Origin: Bacillota bacterium | GTDB lineage: Bacteria; Bacillota; Clostridia; Oscillospirales; Ruminococcaceae | Assembly: GCA_023439605.1 (NCBI GenBank) | Contig: JAEXNS010000205.1 | Span: forward strand, 1 to 10,735 | DNA length: 10,735 nucleotides | Reading direction: 5' to 3' | Part shown: piece by piece, positions 7,323 to 10,735 of the stretch | Numbering within the stretch: the first letter of the stretch is position 1 | Layout of the letters: every line of letters begins with the position of its first letter | Notes under the pieces: model-generated | What the model saw: only the letters and a program-made list of their open reading frames with translations | Databases searched by the model: none | Told to the model about the DNA's origin: nothing | Program-made: the position numbers and the translations under genes

Positions 7323-8612
7323 TTAATAATCACCAGATGTGTCAGGCATTAACTTGAATTTGATTTTGAACTCACTTTGAGTATTGTCTTCGTTAATTCT
7401 TATAACCGTTGCATTTACTATGTCATTTGCTTTAAATTCATATTTTTTTATTACACTCATTAGAGAGTCGTAGTCGTGTATGGGTGTATCTTCTATTTTT
7501 GTTATTATATCACCTGCTTTTAAACCGCTTTTTGCTATATCTGCATCTTCGGTAATTTTATCTATAATAATGCCTTCTGGTATAGGTTCTTCTTCTGTTG
7601 AGATTAATTCTGTTTCTATAAAAGAAATTCCAATCTTAAATCGTCCAGATATATGGCCGTTTTCAATCAATTCTTCAATAATAGGCTTGGCCTCATTAAT
7701 AGTTATGGCAAAACCTAAACCTTCAAAACTTGAATTTACATATTTAGAGGAGGTTATACCGATTATCTGACCATACATATTTACTAGTGCACCGCCCGAA
7801 TTTCCAGGACTTATAGCAGCATCAGTTTGAATACAATTCATTTCATAGCCAGTGCTATCTGTCTTTATCATTCTATTTAATCCAGAAACATAACCTCCGG
7901 TTATACTTCCCGATAAACCACCAGGATTTCCTATGGCCATAACTTGTTCACCAAGTTGCACATAATCAGAATTCCCCAATTCAGCAGGAATTAATCTTTC
8001 GTCGGCAGAAATTTTTATTACAGCAAGATCGGTTTTAGAATCTCTACCAATGATTTCGGCATCATATGTATTTAATGTACTTAATAATTTAACCTTGATT
8101 TTACTAGAACCAACAATTACATGTGAATTTGTGATAATAATGCCTTCGCTATCTATAATTATGCCTGAACCATTTCCTTTGGGGTCGTTTTCGTTTTCAT
8201 CAAATGTTAGAATTTCAACTATTGAAGGGCTAACAACCTCTGCGATACCAACAGTTGTGTAGCGTCCTGAACTATCTTTTGTTTTTTCTTCAAGTACAGG
8301 TTTTTTGTTTAAATTTAATTTTATGGACTCGTCTTCATTTTCTATTATGTTTTCATGTGGCGTTGTAGTTACTAAATCATATATTGCAGTTGAAAAAGAA
8401 AAAACTGAAATAGCTAAAACAAGAATGATTAAAAAAACTTTTGTTAAAACATTATTTTTTTTATCTTTTTTTATTTCAAAATTATATGAATAAGGGGGGA
8501 TATAATGGTCTATACCGTGATTAAAATAGATGGTATGAACTTTTGTGTGTTCTTTTTTTTGATTAGTTTCATTTAGATTTTCGAATGTATTATCATCTTT
8601 TTCTAAATTCAT
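7323..8612 (-). CDS. htrA: Membrane-anchored HtrA/DegP-type serine protease with one PDZ domain, 429 aa
   Basis: Envelope quality-control protease that degrades misfolded exported proteins. An N-terminal cytoplasmic segment of about 55 residues, with an unusual IPPYSYNFEI patch (38-47), precedes one membrane helix at about 56-80. A low-complexity linker runs to 118. The trypsin-like domain follows, with triad His164 (TNSHV), Asp195 (KTDLAV) and Ser272 (PGNSGGA). A single PDZ domain is at about 325-420 (GIIIDKI, SGLKAGDIITKI). This is the usual Firmicutes HtrA layout with no lipid anchor. ATG 8612 has GGGAG at 8623-8627. It lies 123 bases after the response regulator gene on the same strand and may be co-transcribed with it. 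Regulation by that regulator is inference from CssR-HtrA and CiaR-HtrA precedents. Confidence 0.94.
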   Translation of the reverse strand: MNLEKDDNTFENLNETNQKKEHTKVHTIYFNHGIDHYIPPYSYNFEIKKDKKNNVLTKVFLIILVLAISVFSFSTAIYDLVTTTPHENIIENEDESIKLNLNKKPVLEEKTKDSSGRYTTVGIAEVVSPSIVEILTFDENENDPKGNGSGIIIDSEGIIITNSHVIVGSSKIKVKLLSTLNTYDAEIIGRDSKTDLAVIKISADERLIPAELGNSDYVQLGEQVMAIGNPGGLSGSITGGYVSGLNRMIKTDSTGYEMNCIQTDAAISPGNSGGALVNMYGQIIGITSSKYVNSSFEGLGFAITINEAKPIIEELIENGHISGRFKIGISFIETELISTEEEPIPEGIIIDKITEDADIAKSGLKAGDIITKIEDTPIHDYDSLMSVIKKYEFKANDIVNATVIRINEDNTQSEFKIKFKLMPDTSGDY

Positions 8613-8627
8613 TTTGTTTATTCTCCC

Positions 8628-8647
8628 TATAAAAATTAATTTTTATA
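8628..8647. promoter_or_regulatory. Perfect 20-bp AT palindrome just upstream of the htrA ribosome binding site
   Basis: TATAAAAATT is followed directly by its reverse complement. On the - strand it ends right before GGGAG of htrA. It may be an operator or a weak leader hairpin. All-AT palindromes also arise easily by chance in DNA this AT-rich. Confidence 0.4.
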
Positions 8648-8658
8648 ACAAATAGTAA

Positions 8659-8730
8659 CGACTTTATAGATTTTTCATTCGCTCTAGACATTCTACAAAA
8701 CGTCTCTGCTTTACACATAGGTATGAATAG
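8659..8730. repeat. Degenerate, truncated copy of the 2073-2202 palindromic element
   Basis: Bases 8696-8730 align without gaps to 2168-2202 with 28 of 35 identical, sharing CAAAAC, TCTCTGC and TGAATAG. The similarity continues leftward at lower identity (18 of 26 for 8676-8701 against 2148-2173) and perhaps to CGACT at 8659. The left inverted repeat and the internal CGACTC hairpin are missing. It fills most of the response regulator-htrA gap. Homology by descent is my reading of the alignment. Confidence 0.6.
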
Positions 8731-8735
8731 TAATG

Positions 8736-9431
8736 TTAGTCTTCTATAATTTCAAATTTATATCCAACACCCCATACAGTTTTCAACTCCCACTTTTTGG
8801 ATGTACCATCGAGTTTTTCTCTCAATCTCTTTATATGAACGTCTATAGTTCTTGAATCTCCATAATATTCAAATCCCCATACTTCATCTAAAAGCTGATC
8901 TCTTGTGTAAACTCTGTTTGGATTAGACGCTAAATAAAATAAAAGTTCAAGTTCCTTTGGCGGAGCTTCTTTAATAATTCCATTTACCTTTAATTCATAT
9001 TTAGTCATGTTTACAGATAGTTTATCATACTTTACTTCTCTAACTTCAATTTCATTTGGTATTTGACCAGAGCGTCTATAAACTGCCTTTATTCTAGCTA
9101 TTACTTCTTTTATATCAAATGGTTTTACTATGTAATCATCGGCACCAAGTTCTAAACCTAAAACTTTATCAAAGGTTTCGCTTTTTGATGTAATCATAAT
9201 AAGTGGTAAATTGGATTTTTTTCGTATTTCCCTACATATGTGCCATCCATCTATATTGGGGATAATTACATCCATCAATACAATGTTAGGTTTTAGTGCA
9301 GTGAATTTTAAAAGAGCTTCTTCGCCATCATGTGCGAGTATTACACTACAACCCTCTTTTTCCAAATTAGTCTTTAATATATTACATGTGTTTCTGTCGT
9401 CGTCAATTATTAAAACCTTGCCTAGTGACAT
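8736..9431 (-). CDS. OmpR/PhoB-family response regulator, 231 aa, no adjacent sensor kinase
   Basis: Cytoplasmic transcription factor switched by phosphorylation. The receiver domain (1 to about 120) has the acidic cluster IIDDD (8-12), phosphoacceptor Asp54 (LMDVIIP), Thr81 (MITSKS) and Lys103 (VKPF). The winged-helix DNA-binding domain is about 130-231, with LLDEVWGF (180-187) and the recognition helix in RTIDVHIKRLREKL (194-207). All switch residues are present. The frame opens three codons earlier at 9440, but AAAGGA (9440-9445) abuts that ATG and lies 8 bases before ATG 9431, so I choose the latter. The upstream neighbour is divergent groES and the downstream one is htrA, so its kinase must be encoded elsewhere. 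It resembles WalR, CssR and CiaR but I cannot assign one. Confidence 0.94.
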   Translation of the reverse strand: MSLGKVLIIDDDRNTCNILKTNLEKEGCSVILAHDGEEALLKFTALKPNIVLMDVIIPNIDGWHICREIRKKSNLPLIMITSKSETFDKVLGLELGADDYIVKPFDIKEVIARIKAVYRRSGQIPNEIEVREVKYDKLSVNMTKYELKVNGIIKEAPPKELELLFYLASNPNRVYTRDQLLDEVWGFEYYGDSRTIDVHIKRLREKLDGTSKKWELKTVWGVGYKFEIIED

Positions 9432-9439
9432 AACAATCA

Positions 9440-9445
9440 TCCTTT
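9440..9445 (-). promoter_or_regulatory. Ribosome binding site AAAGGA that fixes the response regulator start
   Basis: The - strand reads AAAGGATGATTGTTATG. The first ATG (9440) overlaps the site, while the second (9431) has ideal 8-base spacing. Confidence 0.8.
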
Positions 9446-9493
9446 ATTTTTAAATTTTTATGTTCAATTTGTTATCAATATGTTTACTAATTA

Positions 9494-9522
9494 ATTATAC
9501 AATATGAATGAAATATGTACAA
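9494..9522 (-). promoter_or_regulatory. Probable promoter of the response regulator gene
   Basis: On the - strand TTGTAC (9517-9522) precedes a perfect TATAAT (9494-9499) by 17 bases. The poor -35 suits an activator-dependent promoter. The expected leader is about 55 bases. Confidence 0.6.
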
Positions 9523-9550
9523 GTTTTTAATATGAATAAAATATGGACAA
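9501..9550. repeat. Two 22-bp direct repeats, each carrying AATATG-N5-AATATG
   Basis: Units 9501-9522 and 9529-9550 match at 20 of 22 positions. Within each, AATATG occurs twice 11 bp apart (9501 and 9512; 9529 and 9540). An 11-bp phase is the usual spacing of half-sites for OmpR/PhoB-family dimers. The first pair falls in the promoter spacer and the second just upstream of the -35. A likely regulator-binding site, possibly for the adjacent gene's own product. Confidence 0.6.
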
Positions 9551-9586
9551 ATTATTAATATTTTTTAATTTATTAATAATTTGTCC
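9545..9586. repeat. Perfect 16-bp inverted repeat with a 10-bp centre
   Basis: GGACAAATTATTAATA (9545-9560) is exactly mirrored at 9571-9586. No T-run follows on either strand and no gene ends here, so it is unlikely to be a terminator. It overlaps the end of the second direct-repeat unit. Operator or cruciform are possible roles. Confidence 0.7.
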
Positions 9587-9694
9587 TAATTTTACCTTAA
9601 AAATTTTTTTGTGTATGAATTGTAAATTTTGTTTTATTATTTGAATCTTTTTTTATATATGTATACAAAGTTTTTTAGAAATATCAAAATACAC

Positions 9695-9727
9695 TTGATT
9701 TTTTATAACAACTTGATAAAATATAAT
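9695..9727 (+). promoter_or_regulatory. groES: Probable groES-groEL promoter (two possible -10 elements)
   Basis: TTGATT (9695-9700) is followed after 16 bases by TAAAAT (9717-9722). A better hexamer, TATAAT (9722-9727), overlaps the CIRCE by one base, but its spacing of 21 is too long for this -35. Either way initiation falls within the CIRCE. Confidence 0.6.
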
Positions 9728-9753
9728 TAGCACTCAAATACTTAGAGTGCTAA
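9727..9753. promoter_or_regulatory. CIRCE operator of groES-groEL
   Basis: TTAGCACTC (9727-9735), 9-bp spacer, GAGTGCTAA (9745-9753): an exact consensus match. It is the second HrcA target in the window, about 2.6 kb from hrcA's own site. Confidence 0.98.
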
Positions 9754-9798
9754 AAAACAAGAAGATATTTTTTTAAAATTAATAAGGAGGAACTTAAC

Positions 9799-10083
9799 AT
9801 GAAAATTAAACCATTAGCAGACAGAGTTGTTATTAAAATGACAGAGGCAGAAGAGACAACTAAAAGCGGTATTATATTAGCGGGGTCCGCAAAAGAAAAG
9901 CCACAGGTTGCAGAAATAGTTGCAGTTGGGCCAGGAGGCTTTGTTGATGGTAATGAAGTTAAAATGTATGTTAAAGTAGGCGATAAGGTTTTGACAAGTA
10001 AGTATTCTGGAACAGAAGTTAAAATTGATGGACAAGAATACACTATTATAAAGCAAGATGATATTTTAGCAATAGTTGAGTAA
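9799..10083 (+). CDS. groES: Co-chaperonin GroES (Cpn10), 94 aa
   Basis: Forms the heptameric lid of the GroEL folding chamber in the cytoplasm. It opens with KIKPLADRVVIK (2-13), typical of the family. The mobile loop that docks on GroEL is at about 17-34 and carries SGIIL. GPGG (44-47) and VKVGDKVL (58-65) are also typical, and the C-terminus ends YTIIKQDDILAIVE. Full length for the family. ATG 9799 follows AAGGAGG (9784-9790) with 8 bases between. First gene of a CIRCE-controlled operon with groEL 58 bases downstream. Confidence 0.98.
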   Translation: MKIKPLADRVVIKMTEAEETTKSGIILAGSAKEKPQVAEIVAVGPGGFVDGNEVKMYVKVGDKVLTSKYSGTEVKIDGQEYTIIKQDDILAIVE

Positions 10084-10141
10084 TTAATTTTTAAAATATT
10101 ATTTATAAATTTATATATTATTAATAAAAGGAGAATGAAAA

Positions 10142-10735
10142 ATGGCTAAAGACATTATTTATGGAGAAGCAGCTAGAAAAGCTCTTTCAGCAGGTATAGA
10201 TAAACTTGCAGATACAGTAAAAATTACTTTGGGACCAAAAGGAAGAAATGTTGTACTTGATAAAAAATTTGGTGCACCACTTATAACAAATGATGGTGTA
10301 ACAATTGCTAAAGAAATAGAACTTGAAGATGCATTTGAAAATATGGGAGCACAACTTGTTAAAGAGGTAGCAACAAAAACAAATGATGCAGCTGGAGACG
10401 GAACCACGACAGCTACTCTTTTAGCACAAGCTATTATTCGTGAAGGAATGAAAAATATTGCAGCTGGTGCAAATCCAATGGTTGTAAAAAAAGGTATTGC
10501 AAAAGCAGTTGAGGTTGCAGTTAAATCAATAGTTGACAATTCAAAGAAAATTCATGGCAGCGAAGATATAGCAAGAGTTGCGACAATTTCATCTGCAGAT
10601 GAAACAGTAGGTAAACTTATTGCAGATGCAATGGAAAAAGTAACAGCAGATGGTGTTATTACAATTGAAGAGAGTAAAACTGCTGAAACATATAGCGAAG
10701 TAGTAGAAGGTATGCAATTTGACCGTGGATATATT
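10142..10735 (+). CDS. groEL: Chaperonin GroEL (Cpn60), N-terminal 198 residues, 3' end cut by window edge
   Basis: ATP-driven double-ring folding chamber, and also the cofactor that keeps HrcA active. The frame is open from ATG 10142 to the last base (exactly 198 codons), about a third of the usual 540 or so. ATP-site motifs are in place: TLGPKGRNV (29-37), NDGVTIAKEIELED (50-63) and GDGTTTAT (85-92, with the Asp corresponding to E. coli Asp87). The equatorial domain is followed by the start of the intermediate and apical domains; the fragment ends EGMQFDRGYI (189-198). AGGAG (10129-10133) lies 8 bases before the ATG. No frameshift or missing key residue appears in the visible part. Confidence 0.98.
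   Translation, partial: MAKDIIYGEAARKALSAGIDKLADTVKITLGPKGRNVVLDKKFGAPLITNDGVTIAKEIELEDAFENMGAQLVKEVATKTNDAAGDGTTTATLLAQAIIREGMKNIAAGANPMVVKKGIAKAVEVAVKSIVDNSKKIHGSEDIARVATISSADETVGKLIADAMEKVTADGVITIEESKTAETYSEVVEGMQFDRGYI

Larger units (their letters stand above)
9432..9798. other. Divergent regulatory region between the response regulator and groES
   Basis: These 367 bases have no credible gene. They hold, in order, the regulator ribosome binding site (9440-9445), its probable promoter, two direct-repeat units, a 16-bp inverted repeat, the groES promoter, CIRCE and the groES ribosome binding site. From 9587 to 9694 I see only AT-rich DNA with no convincing motif. Confidence 0.8.

Noticed and set aside
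9545..9586. Inverted repeat as a Rho-independent terminator
   Set aside because: No gene ends into it from either side and no T-run follows the stem, so it was reported as an unexplained inverted repeat instead.
9641..9667. Alternative groES promoter TTGAAT ... TATACA
   Set aside because: Spacing is 15 bases with a weak -10, and it is distant from the CIRCE, which would then not overlap the start. The 9695-9727 elements fit better.
9750..10043. 97-codon frame antisense to groES
   Set aside because: It overlaps the well-supported groES gene and begins by running through it, with no family resemblance. It is a shadow frame.
10135..10149. Micro-frame ATG AAA AAT GGC TAA overlapping the groEL start
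   Set aside because: Only four codons, too close to the ribosome binding site, and a likely by-product of the A-rich leader.
10159..10539. 126-codon frame antisense to groEL
   Set aside because: GroEL on the + strand is certain here, and the Ala/Ser/Phe-rich antisense product is a by-product of its codon pattern.

Overview
The window looks like chromosome from a low-GC Gram-positive bacterium, most likely a member of the Clostridia. Three things point there: the order hrcA-grpE-dnaK-dnaJ, HrcA/CIRCE control of both that operon and groES-groEL, and AT-rich DNA with strong AGGAGG/AAAGGA ribosome binding sites. A CotH-family protein also fits a Firmicute. I cannot name a genus.

Layout, left to right. 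(1) 1-2066, + strand: the 3' part of a CotH-type atypical kinase gene, cut by the window edge. The residues preserved before the acidic linker look like a lipobox, so it is probably a lipoprotein. (2) 2067-2285: a GC-rich, imperfectly palindromic repeat-like element, then a bidirectional terminator shared with the convergent chaperone operon. (3) 7201 down to 2286, - strand: promoter, CIRCE operator, hrcA, grpE, dnaK, dnaJ. (4) 9431 down to 7323, - strand: an OmpR/PhoB-family response regulator without a visible sensor kinase, then a membrane-anchored HtrA/DegP-like serine protease with its own terminator. (5) 9432-9798: a divergent regulatory region with direct repeats in and above the regulator promoter, a perfect 16-bp inverted repeat, and the groES promoter with a second CIRCE. 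(6) 9799-10735, + strand: complete groES and the first 198 codons of groEL.

How it fits together: HrcA, encoded here, should bind both CIRCE sites and repress its own operon and groES-groEL until unfolded protein titrates GroEL. The response regulator and HtrA resemble envelope-stress pairings such as CssR-HtrA or CiaR-HtrA. Cytoplasmic protein-folding control and a probable envelope quality-control unit therefore sit side by side.

I see no CRISPR array, tRNA, rRNA, transposase or obvious defence system. The best leads are non-coding: the dispersed palindromic element (one well-formed copy, one degenerate copy, one short end-match), and the 11-bp-phased AATATG repeats with the adjoining inverted repeat upstream of the regulator. 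Three starts are placed downstream of the longest possible reading frame (hrcA, dnaJ, response regulator) on ribosome-binding-site evidence.
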